Assembly: GCF_913058315.1 (NCBI RefSeq) | Contig: NZ_CAJXQY010000008.1 | Location: 1 to 64,000 of the forward strand | Length of the DNA: 64,000 bases | Origin: an uncultured Alteromonas sp. | GTDB lineage: Bacteria; Pseudomonadota; Gammaproteobacteria; Enterobacterales; Alteromonadaceae | Direction of reading: 5' to 3' | Shown here: positions 1 to 9,480 of the stretch, piece by piece | Layout of the letters: each line of letters opens with the position of its first letter | Position numbering within the stretch: the first letter of the stretch is position 1 | The notes under the pieces: generated by a model | Database searches by the model: none | Told to the model about the DNA's origin: nothing | What the model saw: only the letters and a program-made list of their open reading frames with translations | Program-made: the position numbers and the translations under genes

Positions 1-960
1 GATACTGCGCTGATCACCGACCGTTTCGAAGTGACCGTGGATTATATCTCGGTACTGGTTGAAACTACCCCGGAAGCCTGCACTAGCTACGACACCATGC
101 GCGCCATTGATGACTTTCAGTGGCAGATGACCAATGTGGATGGCGTTCAGTCTGCCGTTTCGTTGGCATCGGTGGCGAAGGTGGTTAATGCCGGTTATAA
201 CGAAGGGAACCCTAAATGGCAGGTACTGCCGCGAAATCAGCAAACACTTGTGCAGGCAATTTCTCGTGTACCCACGTCTTCCGGTCTGCTTAACGGTAAT
301 TGTTCGGTGATGCCAATCATTCTGTTTATGGAAGACCACAAAGCGCAAACCATTACCCGTGTGGTGGATGCAGTGAAGGACTTCAGACAAGCATATCAAA
401 CAGATAACACCCGCTTTAGCCTGGCTTCAGGTCCGGTAGGCGTAATGGCGGCCACCAATGAAGCGGTTCAGGCAGCGCAAACACCAATGATGATGTATGT
501 GTTTGGTGCCGTCATCATATTGTGCTTGCTGAGCTTCCGGTCGCTACGCGCAACGATTTCCGTGGTACTGCCGTTGTATGTGGTATCGGTACTGGCTCAG
601 GCGTTAATGACCTATCTGAGTATTGGCCTGACGGTTTATACCTTGCCGGTGATTGCGCTGGGTGTAGGGATTGGTGTGGATTATGGTATTTATATTCTGT
701 CGACCATGAACGGCCTGATCAAGCAGGGTATGCCGGTGGAAAAAGCCTACCTTGAGGCGCTCAAAGAGCGGGGCAGTGCGGTGCTGTTTACCGGTATAAC
801 ACTGGCCATTGGCGTTAGCACCTGGGTATTCTCGTCACTCAAGTTCCAGGTCGATATGGGCATACTCCTTACCTTCATGTTCCTGGTGAATATGCTCGGT
901 GCCATTGTAGTGTTACCGGCGCTGGCCAGACTGCTATGGTTCAACCGCTCGGAAAATTAA
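1..960 (+). CDS. RND/MMPL-family exporter, C-terminal part (5' end outside window)
   Basis: The reading frame is open from the first base, so the start lies upstream of the window and about 319 residues are visible. The first ~155 residues are soluble and look like a periplasmic loop. They are followed by five or six hydrophobic helices. The segment GVGIGVDYGIYI matches the conserved transmembrane motif of the RND/MMPL superfamily, with the Asp expected for proton coupling. The family uses the proton gradient to export lipids, drugs or hydrophobic compounds across the inner membrane; the substrate here cannot be told. The gene ends in a strong hairpin terminator, so it is the last gene of its transcript. 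The family call is solid; the substrate is unknown. Confidence 0.85.
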   Translation, partial: DTALITDRFEVTVDYISVLVETTPEACTSYDTMRAIDDFQWQMTNVDGVQSAVSLASVAKVVNAGYNEGNPKWQVLPRNQQTLVQAISRVPTSSGLLNGNCSVMPIILFMEDHKAQTITRVVDAVKDFRQAYQTDNTRFSLASGPVGVMAATNEAVQAAQTPMMMYVFGAVIILCLLSFRSLRATISVVLPLYVVSVLAQALMTYLSIGLTVYTLPVIALGVGIGVDYGIYILSTMNGLIKQGMPVEKAYLEALKERGSAVLFTGITLAIGVSTWVFSSLKFQVDMGILLTFMFLVNMLGAIVVLPALARLLWFNRSEN

Positions 961-984
961 TATTTTTTCGCATAAGTAACCAAC

Positions 985-1010
985 AAAGGAGCCTTCAGGG
1001 CTCCTTTTTA
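985..1010 (+). terminator. Rho-independent terminator after the RND exporter
   Basis: A 9-bp stem (985-993 with 999-1007) and a five-base loop are followed by a run of T. It sits 25 bases after the exporter stop codon and separates it from the glutamate dehydrogenase gene. Confidence 0.85.
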
Positions 1011-1155
1011 TTTGCATAATCTGAATACTTACCCAAAATGTAAATATGATGTAAAAACAGGGGTTTTAATTCAGTCATATTTTCGAGAAAATATGTATGT
1101 ACAATCTATACTTAAATAAAATTCTATTTTATAAAATCATCATTAGGTAGAGCAC

Positions 1156-4100
1156 ATGACAGCTAACTCTCAGCGCTATTCCGTTTTGCTTGAGAATGTT
1201 TTTTCACTTATCGACAAGAAAGTAGATGCCAAAAGCCGTGAGCACATTCACACCTTTGGCCGGCATTTTTTTAAAAATATCTCTCTGGACGACCTTGAGA
1301 ATCGCAACGACAGCGACTTATACGGCGCCACACTCAGCTTGTGGAATAATTTTTCAAACTTCGATGCCAGTACACCGCACGTGCGCGTGTTTAATCCGGA
1401 AATAGAGAAGCACGGCTGGAAATCAAGCCACACCATTGTTGAGTTGATTATCCGCGATGTTCCGTTTTTAGTAGACTCTCTACGGATGGCATTAAACCGT
1501 CTGGGGATTACCGCGCATATGCTGATCCACAGCCCGATGAACATTGAGCGCGACGACAAGCATAAACTTGTCAGTTTTCTGGATGCTAATCAAACCAGCA
1601 ACCTGCGGCAAACCGTGGTGTTTATTGAAGTTGACCGTCAGACCAGTAAGGCGGATTTGGAGCAACTGGCCGATGAACTGCATTCCACCATCGATGAAGT
1701 TTCGCTGGCCGTGGCAGACTGGCAACCTATGCTGGATAAGCTCAAAGACATTACCAGTCAGGTAAGCAAAGCGAAAAAGCTGCCGGTCGATAAAACGCAT
1801 AAAGACACCATTCTGCGATTCCTTGACTGGCTGGGCGATCATAACTTTACGTTAATGGGTTATCGCTATTATTCAGTCAGCGCCATTGAAGGCGATCATC
1901 AGTGGACCCCGGACAACAACAGCAGCCTGGGACTGATGAAGAACTCTATCAGTGATAAACCCCGGTTGTTATCGAATCTACCAGCCACGGCCCGGGAAGA
2001 AGCGCTGAGTCAGCACCTGTTATTGCTAACCAAAACCAATAGTCGTTCGCGGGTTCATCGCCCGGCTTATATGGATTATGTGGGTATCAAAGAGTTTAAC
2101 AGCAATGGGCAGGTAACCGGTGAACACCGTTTTCTGGGCTTATACTCGGCCAGTTTCTATAACAGCAGTACCAAGGATATTCCGTTGCTGTCGGACAAGA
2201 TCCGCCGTATCTGTGAGTTATCAGAGTTTGATCCGGATACCCATGCCTACAAGGCGTTCAACAATATCGTTGAAACCTACCCAAGGGATGAATTACTGCA
2301 AACGCCAGAAGAAGAAATGGCCGAAATTATTCGCGGCATTTTCCAGATGCAGGAACGGGGCATTACCCGTTTATTCGTTCGCAAGGATACCTTTGGTCGC
2401 TTTTTCTCCTGTATGGTCTATGTGCCCAGAGAACGCTATAACACCCAGTTACGAAAAGAAACCCAGGCATTACTCAAGCGTTCATTAAATGCCAGTGGGG
2501 AAGTGGAATTTACCACGTTTTTCTCAGAGTCGGTGTATGCCCGCACTCACTATATAGCCAGGGTTGAAGACAACAATGCGGAATTAGATGTGAAGGATAT
2601 TGAGCAGAATATTATTGAGTTAACCAAAACCTGGAATGACCGCTTGTCGTCTGCGTTATCATCCGCCTATGGTGAAGCCAAAGCGAAAATGCTTGAGCGT
2701 AATTACCTCAATGCCTTTTCACCTTCGTATACAGAGCATAACCTGCCCAGTGCGGCACTGGTGGACATTGAAAAGCTGGAGCAACTGACACCGGAAGAAA
2801 ACCTCGGCATGTTGTTTTACCGGCCCCAGGAAGAGCAATCTGACAGTCAGGTGGTCAAGCTTAAATTATTTCACTTATTTGAGCCTATCCATCTGTCGGA
2901 TGTATTGCCTATTCTGGAAAACTTTGGCCTGCGGGTTATCGATGAAAGCCCGTATAAAATTCAGTGTGCCGATGGCAAGCTTAAGTGGGTCATGGACTTT
3001 ACCATGCTGCATAAGAGCGGTAACGATTTGGACATGGTCAAAGCCCAGCAACTGTTCCAGGATGCCTTCGCCAAAGTCTGGTATAACGATCTGGAAGACG
3101 ACGGTTTCAACCGTCTGGTCTTAAGTGCCGAACTGACAGGCCGTAACGTCACTATCCTGCGGGCGTTTGCTAAATATATGCGCCAGACTGGCAGCAGTTT
3201 CAGCCGTGATTATATCGCCAACACGTTGTCGAATTATCCACACATAGCTGAAATGCTGATCAGTTACTTTGAGCTTATCTTTAATCCGGGCCGCAAACCC
3301 AACAAGAAACGTCAGGAAACCCTGCAGAATAAAATTACTGAGGCGCTGGATCAGGTTAGCAACCTTGATGACGATCGTATCATTCGTCGTTACCTGGATA
3401 TGATTAATGCCACGTTGCGGACCAATTTCTATCAGCCTGCCGAAGACGGTAGCGACAAACCTTACGTGTCGTTTAAGTTATTACCAGAACTGATCCCGGA
3501 AATGCCACTGCCGCTGCCGAAGTATGAAATCTTCGTCTACAGTCCCAAAATTGAAGGGGTCCATTTACGTGGCGGGCGGGTTGCCCGAGGCGGCTTACGC
3601 TGGTCAGATCGACAGGAAGACTTCCGTACCGAAATACTGGGCCTGGTAAAAGCACAACAGGTAAAAAACACCGTGATTGTGCCGGTAGGCGCAAAAGGCG
3701 GTTTTGTTTGTAAACAATTGCCAGCCGGCGCTACCCGTCAGGAAATTTTCGAGGAAGGGAAGGCCTGCTACCGGACGTTTATCCGCAGCTTACTGGATAT
3801 TACCGATAACATTGTTGATGGTGCCGTGGTGCCGCCGAAAAACGTAGTGCGCCTGGACGAAGACGATCCGTATCTGGTGGTTGCCGCCGATAAAGGTACT
3901 GCGACCTTCTCAGATATCGCCAACGGTATATCTGAAGAATATAACTTCTGGCTCGGTGATGCCTTTGCCTCAGGTGGCAGCATCGGCTACGACCACAAGA
4001 AAATGGGCATTACCGCCCGCGGTGCCTGGGAGTCGGTTAAGCGACACTTCCGCGAAATAGGCGTCGACTGTCAGACCACCGACTTCACCTGTGTGGGGGT

Positions 4101-5991
4101 GGGTGATATGGCCGGCGACGTGTTTGGTAACGGTATGCTGTTATCACAGCACACACGGTTAATTGTTGCCTTTAACCATATGCACATATTCTTCGATCCG
4201 GACCCGGAGGCGGCGAAAAGCTATAAAGAGCGTCAGCGGTTATTTGAAAACCCCAGCCTGACTTGGGACGATTACGATAAGTCTCTGATTTCCAAAGGCG
4301 GTGGTGTGTTTAGCCGGGCGGCGAAATCCATAACATTAACGCCTGAGATGAAAACCTGGCTGGGTACCCGCCAAAGCTCCATGACGCCTACGGAGCTTAT
4401 CCATAACTGCCTGAAAATGCCGGTCGACCTGATTTGGAACGGTGGTATCGGGACTTATGTGAAGAGTAAGAAAGAAAGCCACACTGACGTGGGTGACCGC
4501 GCTAATGATGCACTACGGGTGAATGGTTGTGATATTAAAGCCAAAATCATAGGTGAGGGCGGTAACCTTGGCGCCACACAACTGGGCCGTATGGAATTCG
4601 CTGCCAATGGCGGGCGGGTGAATACTGACTTTATTGATAACGTCGGCGGCGTTGACTGCTCGGATAACGAGGTCAATATTAAAATTCTGCTTAACGCGCT
4701 GGTCAGTAATGGCGATCTGACTGTGAAGCAGCGTAACAACCTGCTGTATGACATGACCGACGATGTAGCGAAAATTGTACTGCAGGATTGCTACCGTCAG
4801 ACTCAGACCATCTCCGTTACGGAGATGACCGGGGTGTCATCGCTGAAAGAACAGTTGCGTTTCATACACGGTCTGGAAAGAGACGGTGCGCTCAACCGCG
4901 AGCTCGAGTTTATCCCCAATGACGATGAAATCTCAGACCGAGCGGTACAAAACCGCGGGTTAACACGGCCTGAGCTGAGCGTAATTACAGCTTACGGCAA
5001 GATGGTGTTAAAAGACCAGTTGAATATCCCGGCCCTTACGGACAACCCGTATCACGGAAAACTGTTGATTGGCGCCTTCCCGCCAGTCCTGCGTGAGCGC
5101 TTTGCTGAACAAATGCAGCAGCACCCGTTACGGGCAGAAATTATTGCCACCAAGTTAACCAATAATATGGTTAACGACATGGGGGCAAATTTTGTTTATC
5201 GCATGCAGGAAGAAACCGGCGCGGATATGGTGGAAATCACCAATGCTTACAGCATTGTTAAAGGTGTTTTCAGCATTGGTCAACTGTGGCAGGACATTGA
5301 AAGCCTCGACAATAAAGTCGATGCCAAAGTACAACTGGCGATGCTGGAATCGGCCCGTCGCTTAATGCGGCGCGGTACCCGCTGGTATATTCGCCACGGC
5401 GACAACTGCAATGATATTCAGCAGTGCATTGAGAAATATCAGCCAGCGGTGAATGATCTGTGTGAAAATCTCACCAACTACCTGGTGAAACAGGAAATTG
5501 CGCAGTTAGAAAAAGCTAAGCAGAACTGGATAGACAAAGGCGCTCCCGAGGATATCGCAATCCGCGTGGCGGCTTTCAGTAACTTATTCAGCGCGCTTGA
5601 TTTAACTCAGGTCGTCGAACAAGATACCCATAGCATCGATGTAGTGGCGCGGTTGTATTACCAGTTAGGCTCAACCCTTGAACTGCACTGGTTCCTGGAA
5701 CAGATCAATAATCAACCGGTAGGTAATCACTGGCAAGCACTGGCCAGAGCGTCTTACCGTGAGGAACTTGACTGGCAGCAGCGCTCTATTGTGGCCACCT
5801 TGCTGGCTGGCAACGGTAAATCCAAGGATGCGGATGCTATTTTAGAGAACTGGATGCAAAATAATGAAGCCTTGCTAAAACGTTGGTATCATATGATGAG
5901 TGAGTTTAAAACCAGCTCTAGCCACGATTTTGCGAAGTTTTCTGTTGCTCTGCGTGAATTGATGCTTTTAAGCATGAAGTCGAACCAGTAA
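1156..5991 (+). CDS. NAD-specific glutamate dehydrogenase, large (~180 kDa) type
   Basis: This 1611-residue protein has the length and layout of the large bacterial NAD-dependent glutamate dehydrogenases (GDH-180 type), which convert glutamate to 2-oxoglutarate and ammonium in the cytoplasm. A long N-terminal region with ACT-like regulatory segments precedes the catalytic core. The core is recognisable around residues 805-840 by GGLRWSDR followed by VGAKGGFV. Further on, NGGIGTYVK and GEGGNLGATQLGR belong to the nucleotide-binding half. The ATG at 1156 is preceded by a GGTAGAG-like ribosome site. The gene stands alone between two terminators, so it is probably monocistronic. Enzymes of this type are often allosterically controlled by amino acids, which the long N-terminus would allow, but nothing specific is visible. 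No frameshift or missing core motif was seen. Confidence 0.95.
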   Translation: MTANSQRYSVLLENVFSLIDKKVDAKSREHIHTFGRHFFKNISLDDLENRNDSDLYGATLSLWNNFSNFDASTPHVRVFNPEIEKHGWKSSHTIVELIIRDVPFLVDSLRMALNRLGITAHMLIHSPMNIERDDKHKLVSFLDANQTSNLRQTVVFIEVDRQTSKADLEQLADELHSTIDEVSLAVADWQPMLDKLKDITSQVSKAKKLPVDKTHKDTILRFLDWLGDHNFTLMGYRYYSVSAIEGDHQWTPDNNSSLGLMKNSISDKPRLLSNLPATAREEALSQHLLLLTKTNSRSRVHRPAYMDYVGIKEFNSNGQVTGEHRFLGLYSASFYNSSTKDIPLLSDKIRRICELSEFDPDTHAYKAFNNIVETYPRDELLQTPEEEMAEIIRGIFQMQERGITRLFVRKDTFGRFFSCMVYVPRERYNTQLRKETQALLKRSLNASGEVEFTTFFSESVYARTHYIARVEDNNAELDVKDIEQNIIELTKTWNDRLSSALSSAYGEAKAKMLERNYLNAFSPSYTEHNLPSAALVDIEKLEQLTPEENLGMLFYRPQEEQSDSQVVKLKLFHLFEPIHLSDVLPILENFGLRVIDESPYKIQCADGKLKWVMDFTMLHKSGNDLDMVKAQQLFQDAFAKVWYNDLEDDGFNRLVLSAELTGRNVTILRAFAKYMRQTGSSFSRDYIANTLSNYPHIAEMLISYFELIFNPGRKPNKKRQETLQNKITEALDQVSNLDDDRIIRRYLDMINATLRTNFYQPAEDGSDKPYVSFKLLPELIPEMPLPLPKYEIFVYSPKIEGVHLRGGRVARGGLRWSDRQEDFRTEILGLVKAQQVKNTVIVPVGAKGGFVCKQLPAGATRQEIFEEGKACYRTFIRSLLDITDNIVDGAVVPPKNVVRLDEDDPYLVVAADKGTATFSDIANGISEEYNFWLGDAFASGGSIGYDHKKMGITARGAWESVKRHFREIGVDCQTTDFTCVGVGDMAGDVFGNGMLLSQHTRLIVAFNHMHIFFDPDPEAAKSYKERQRLFENPSLTWDDYDKSLISKGGGVFSRAAKSITLTPEMKTWLGTRQSSMTPTELIHNCLKMPVDLIWNGGIGTYVKSKKESHTDVGDRANDALRVNGCDIKAKIIGEGGNLGATQLGRMEFAANGGRVNTDFIDNVGGVDCSDNEVNIKILLNALVSNGDLTVKQRNNLLYDMTDDVAKIVLQDCYRQTQTISVTEMTGVSSLKEQLRFIHGLERDGALNRELEFIPNDDEISDRAVQNRGLTRPELSVITAYGKMVLKDQLNIPALTDNPYHGKLLIGAFPPVLRERFAEQMQQHPLRAEIIATKLTNNMVNDMGANFVYRMQEETGADMVEITNAYSIVKGVFSIGQLWQDIESLDNKVDAKVQLAMLESARRLMRRGTRWYIRHGDNCNDIQQCIEKYQPAVNDLCENLTNYLVKQEIAQLEKAKQNWIDKGAPEDIAIRVAAFSNLFSALDLTQVVEQDTHSIDVVARLYYQLGSTLELHWFLEQINNQPVGNHWQALARASYREELDWQQRSIVATLLAGNGKSKDADAILENWMQNNEALLKRWYHMMSEFKTSSSHDFAKFSVALRELMLLSMKSNQ

Positions 5992-6062
5992 ACTACGCAA
6001 CCATGGGTTGATACCTGCTTTGCGCTGGCGTAAGTCAGCGTGAGGTTGCAAACATAATCTTC

Positions 6063-6100
6063 ACAGCCCCGACCGGTATAAGTTACCAGCCGGGGCTTTA
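6063..6100 (+). terminator. Hairpin terminator between glutamate dehydrogenase and pyrD
   Basis: An imperfect stem of about 13 bp is formed by AGCCCCGACCGGT and ACCAGCCGGGGCT with a short AT-rich loop, followed by TTAATTT. It ends only a few bases before the first possible pyrD start, which is one reason to prefer the later pyrD start at 6123. Confidence 0.7.
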
Positions 6101-6122
6101 ATTTATGGCGTTAAAACACTTC

Positions 6123-7130
6123 ATGTACGATCTGATCCAAAAAGTATTGCTTAACTGCGAACCCGAAAAGAGCCACGATTTCAGTATTAAATGGTTACAC
6201 CGCACCCAGCGCACGCTGCTGTCTGGCCTGTACCGTGTTAACACACCGGATAAGCCGGTAACCGTTGCTGGCGTGACCTTCAGAAATCCTGTCGGGTTAG
6301 CGGCCGGACTGGACAAAAACGGGGAGTGCATTGATGCGTTTGCCGCCATGGGCTTTGGCTTTATTGAAGTGGGAACGGTCACGCCGCGCCCGCAGCCGGG
6401 TAACCCCAAGCCTCGCCTGTTCCGGTTACCGGAAAAAAACGCCATTATCAATCGTATGGGCTTTAACAACAAAGGCGTTGATTATCTGGTTGAGCAGGTT
6501 AAAGCCAGTCGTTATGACGGTGCGTTAGGCATTAATATCGGTAAAAACAAAGATACCGAAGAAGCGAATGCGCTGGATGACTATTTAATTTGTCTGAATA
6601 AAGTGTATGAGCATGCCAGTTATGTGACCATCAATATCTCATCACCGAATACACCGGGACTGCGCAACCTGCAATATGGTGCCGCCCTGGAAGCATTACT
6701 GGGTGGCTTAAAAGAAGCTCAGACCAAGCTGGCTCAGGTACATGGTAAGTATGTGCCACTGTTTATTAAAATTGCGCCGGACTTAACGCTGGAAGAAGTG
6801 AATGGCATTGCCGAATCACTGATTAAATCCGAAATGGATGGCGTGATAGCCACCAATACCACCCTGGATCGTCAGGCCGTGGCAGGATTGGCGCATGCCG
6901 GGGAAGCCGGCGGTTTAAGCGGTGAAGTGCTGGTTAACCAAAGCCAGTTGGTCACCGAACAATTACACGCCGCATTGAACGGTAAAATGCCGATTATCGG
7001 TGTTGGCGGTATACACGACGTGGCCAGTGCCAAAGCACGAATGGCGGCGGGTGCTGAGCTTATTCAGGTGTACTCTTCATTTATTTATCAGGGACCGGCG
7101 TTAGTGAAACAGCTGGTTGAAGGCCTTTAA
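6123..7130 (+). CDS. pyrD: Dihydroorotate dehydrogenase (quinone), class 2
   Basis: This membrane-associated flavoenzyme oxidises dihydroorotate to orotate in pyrimidine synthesis and passes electrons to quinone. I chose the ATG at 6123 (MYDLIQK) because E. coli PyrD also begins MY and is 336 residues, against 335 here. An ATG at 6105 in the same frame would sit against the terminator stem. Visible motifs are [15 protein letters not shown] and [18 protein letters not shown] near the N-terminus, [15 protein letters not shown] around the catalytic serine, ATNTTLDR, and the C-terminal FMN phosphate site IIGVGGI. The stop codon overlaps the start of rlmKL by one base, so the two are probably translated together. 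The pyrD-rlmKL-uup order is conserved in gammaproteobacteria, although E. coli has zapC and ycbX in between, which are missing here. Confidence 0.95.
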   Translation: MYDLIQKVLLNCEPEKSHDFSIKWLHRTQRTLLSGLYRVNTPDKPVTVAGVTFRNPVGLAAGLDKNGECIDAFAAMGFGFIEVGTVTPRPQPGNPKPRLFRLPEKNAIINRMGFNNKGVDYLVEQVKASRYDGALGINIGKNKDTEEANALDDYLICLNKVYEHASYVTINISSPNTPGLRNLQYGAALEALLGGLKEAQTKLAQVHGKYVPLFIKIAPDLTLEEVNGIAESLIKSEMDGVIATNTTLDRQAVAGLAHAGEAGGLSGEVLVNQSQLVTEQLHAALNGKMPIIGVGGIHDVASAKARMAAGAELIQVYSSFIYQGPALVKQLVEGL

Positions 7131-9250
7131 TGTCTGATTCACAATCTCAAGCCGGTTTTTTAGTCACCACCAGTCGCGGTCTCGATGAGCTGCTTAAACA
7201 AGAGCTCAGTGAACTCTGCCCGGAGGCAGAGCTAACAATTGCTCGTGGTGGGGTGCGTGTGAAAGCCAATTTGCAGGCGGCCTACAAGGTTTGCCTGTGG
7301 TCGCGTCTGGCTAACCGGGTGATCTGGATTTTAAACGAAGGTGACGCGGCTACGGCCGAGCAACTGTATGAAAGTGCCCGAGACGTCGACTGGTCAATGC
7401 ACTTTGGCGTGAATAACACGTTTTCGGTGCAATTCAATGGCAACAGCAATGCCATTAATAACACTCAGTTTGGCGCGCTTAAAATTAAAGACGCCATTGT
7501 TGACCATTTCTATGAAGAAGCGCAATCACGCCCGAATGTCGATCGTGATTTTCCTGATGTAGTGATCAGTGGGCGTCTGCATCGAGACAAAGTACTGATT
7601 GGCATAGAGCTCTCCGGTGGCAGTCTGCATCAGCGGGCCTATCGTCAGGATGCCGGTCTGGCGCCATTAAAAGAACACGTGGCCGCCGCCATGCTAATGC
7701 GCAGTGGCTGGGCAAACGACATGTCAAAACCATTACTGGATCCTATGTGTGGATCCGGCACACTGGTGATTGAAGCTGCGCTTATGGCACTTAATAAAGC
7801 GCCTGGCCTGGGTCGGTCCCGCTGGGGCTTCAGCAAATGGCTGGGCCACCGTGAAAGCGACTGGCAGGCGTTACTGGAAGAGGCAAAGTCGCAAGAAGTT
7901 GCGCCTCCGGTTAAGCTGTTTGCCAGTGATATAGACCGTAAGCTGGTAGCTATTGCCAAACAAAATGCCAATGAGGCAGGAGTGTTTGAGCTCATTGAGT
8001 TTAACGTAGCAGATGCCACCAAGTTTGCGCCGCCAGCGGCGATCACGGTGCCAGGATACCTGGTCTCTAATCCGCCTTATGGTGAGCGATTGGGTGAGCT
8101 GACCGAGTTAATCCCTTTATTTGCACAATGGGGTGAGCAACTAAAACAACACTGGCAGGGTTGGCAGGTCTCGTTGTTAAGCAGTAACCGTGAACTGTTA
8201 CGTTTACTTAAACTACGCGGCCATAAAGAATACAGCCTGATGAATGGCAAACTCGAGTGTAAACTGGTTAATTACGTACTGGATGCCAATAACTGCCAAC
8301 AGTTCGGAGAAAGTCAGGACAACGATTTTGCTAATCGGCTGAAGAAAAACCTGAAAAAACTCAAACCCTGGCTTAAACAGCAGGATACCAACTGCTACCG
8401 TATTTATGATGCCGATCTGCCTGAATACAACGTAGCCATTGATGTGTACGATGATTGTCTGGTTGTGCAGGAATATGCGCCACCAAAAACCATCGATGCG
8501 GAAAAAGCCCGTCGTCGCCTGCAGGAAGTACTGCTGTATTTACCGGCGGTCACAGGCGTTCCGGCTAAACAGATCATGCTCAAAGTACGTGAGCAGAAGA
8601 AAGGCAAACAACAATACGAAAAGGTGAATACCACCGGTAACCGTAAAGTGGTGTGGGAAAACGGCGCCAAACTGTACGTTAACCTTACCGATTACCTCGA
8701 TACCGGGTTATTTCTGGACCACCGTATCACCCGCCAGAAAGTGCGCCAGATGGCCAAAGGCAAAGACGTACTGAACCTGTTTTCCTATACCGGCAGTGTG
8801 TCGGTCGCAGCAGCGCTTGGCGGTGCACGCTCGGTAACGACGGTTGATATGTCGAATACCTATATCAACTGGGCCAAAGATAATTTTAAGCTGAATCAAC
8901 TCAACGGGGCATACCACTTTGTGCAATCTGATTGTTTACAGTGGTTAGTCGGGCACAACGGCAAGTACGATGTCATTTTTGTTGATCCACCGTCTTTTTC
9001 TAATTCCAAACGAATGGATACCACCTGGGATGTGCAGCGCGACCATGTCATGCTGTTAACCCAGGTACGTCGTTGTTTAAATCCGGGCGGGACTATCGTG
9101 TTTTCAAACAATAAGCGCGGGTTTAAGCTGGACAACAACGCCATGGCAGAGCTGGGTTTAGCGGTTGAGAATATCTCGGCGCAAACCATTCCGCAGGATT
9201 TTGCCCGACACAGTAATATTCACCAGTGTTATGTACTAACGTTGTCATGA
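7130..9250 (+). CDS. rlmL: Bifunctional 23S rRNA methyltransferase RlmKL (m2G2445 and m7G2069)
   Basis: At 706 residues this is the fused RlmL-RlmK enzyme of gammaproteobacteria, which modifies two guanines of 23S rRNA during large-subunit assembly. An N-terminal THUMP-type RNA-binding region is followed by the RlmL methyltransferase. That domain has the SAM motif DPMCGSGTLVIEAA and the catalytic SNPPYGER. The C-terminal RlmK domain carries LNLFSYTGSVSVAAALGG for SAM binding and VDPPSFSNSKR as its catalytic motif. Both active sites look intact. The start ATG overlaps the pyrD stop by one base, and the stop overlaps the start of the glutaredoxin-like gene, which points to translational coupling along a four-gene operon. 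Confidence 0.95.
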   Translation: MSDSQSQAGFLVTTSRGLDELLKQELSELCPEAELTIARGGVRVKANLQAAYKVCLWSRLANRVIWILNEGDAATAEQLYESARDVDWSMHFGVNNTFSVQFNGNSNAINNTQFGALKIKDAIVDHFYEEAQSRPNVDRDFPDVVISGRLHRDKVLIGIELSGGSLHQRAYRQDAGLAPLKEHVAAAMLMRSGWANDMSKPLLDPMCGSGTLVIEAALMALNKAPGLGRSRWGFSKWLGHRESDWQALLEEAKSQEVAPPVKLFASDIDRKLVAIAKQNANEAGVFELIEFNVADATKFAPPAAITVPGYLVSNPPYGERLGELTELIPLFAQWGEQLKQHWQGWQVSLLSSNRELLRLLKLRGHKEYSLMNGKLECKLVNYVLDANNCQQFGESQDNDFANRLKKNLKKLKPWLKQQDTNCYRIYDADLPEYNVAIDVYDDCLVVQEYAPPKTIDAEKARRRLQEVLLYLPAVTGVPAKQIMLKVREQKKGKQQYEKVNTTGNRKVVWENGAKLYVNLTDYLDTGLFLDHRITRQKVRQMAKGKDVLNLFSYTGSVSVAAALGGARSVTTVDMSNTYINWAKDNFKLNQLNGAYHFVQSDCLQWLVGHNGKYDVIFVDPPSFSNSKRMDTTWDVQRDHVMLLTQVRRCLNPGGTIVFSNNKRGFKLDNNAMAELGLAVENISAQTIPQDFARHSNIHQCYVLTLS

Positions 9251-9480
9251 AGATAGCGTTTTTTACTGGCCCACACTGTTGTTTATGTGATGATGCGGAT
9301 GCGCTGCTAAGGCAATCATCCGTGTACGAACAACTGCAAATTACCAAACATAATATCCGTGATAATACCGAGCATTATCATTTGTACGCCGTGCGTATAC
9401 CGGTATTAAAGCGTGAGGATAACGGTGCCGAACTGGGCTGGCCGTTTACGCTCGATGAACTGGAGCTGTTTCTGAAGTGA
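9247..9480 (+). CDS. Glutaredoxin-like small protein (DUF836 family)
   Basis: This 77-residue protein starts at the ATG overlapping the rlmKL stop (ATGA). The thioredoxin-fold N-terminus is visible as IAFFTGPHCCLCDDA, with a C-x-x-C pair (CCLC), and RIPVLKRED holds the cis-proline loop typical of glutaredoxin folds. It matches the small DUF836 glutaredoxin-like family often found beside rlmKL and uup in marine gammaproteobacteria. Its stop overlaps the GTG of uup. A redox role is inferred from the CxxC and the fold; the partner protein is unknown. A longer reading from 9226 is possible but would eat into rlmKL and has no better ribosome site. Confidence 0.8.
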   Translation: MKIAFFTGPHCCLCDDADALLRQSSVYEQLQITKHNIRDNTEHYHLYAVRIPVLKREDNGAELGWPFTLDELELFLK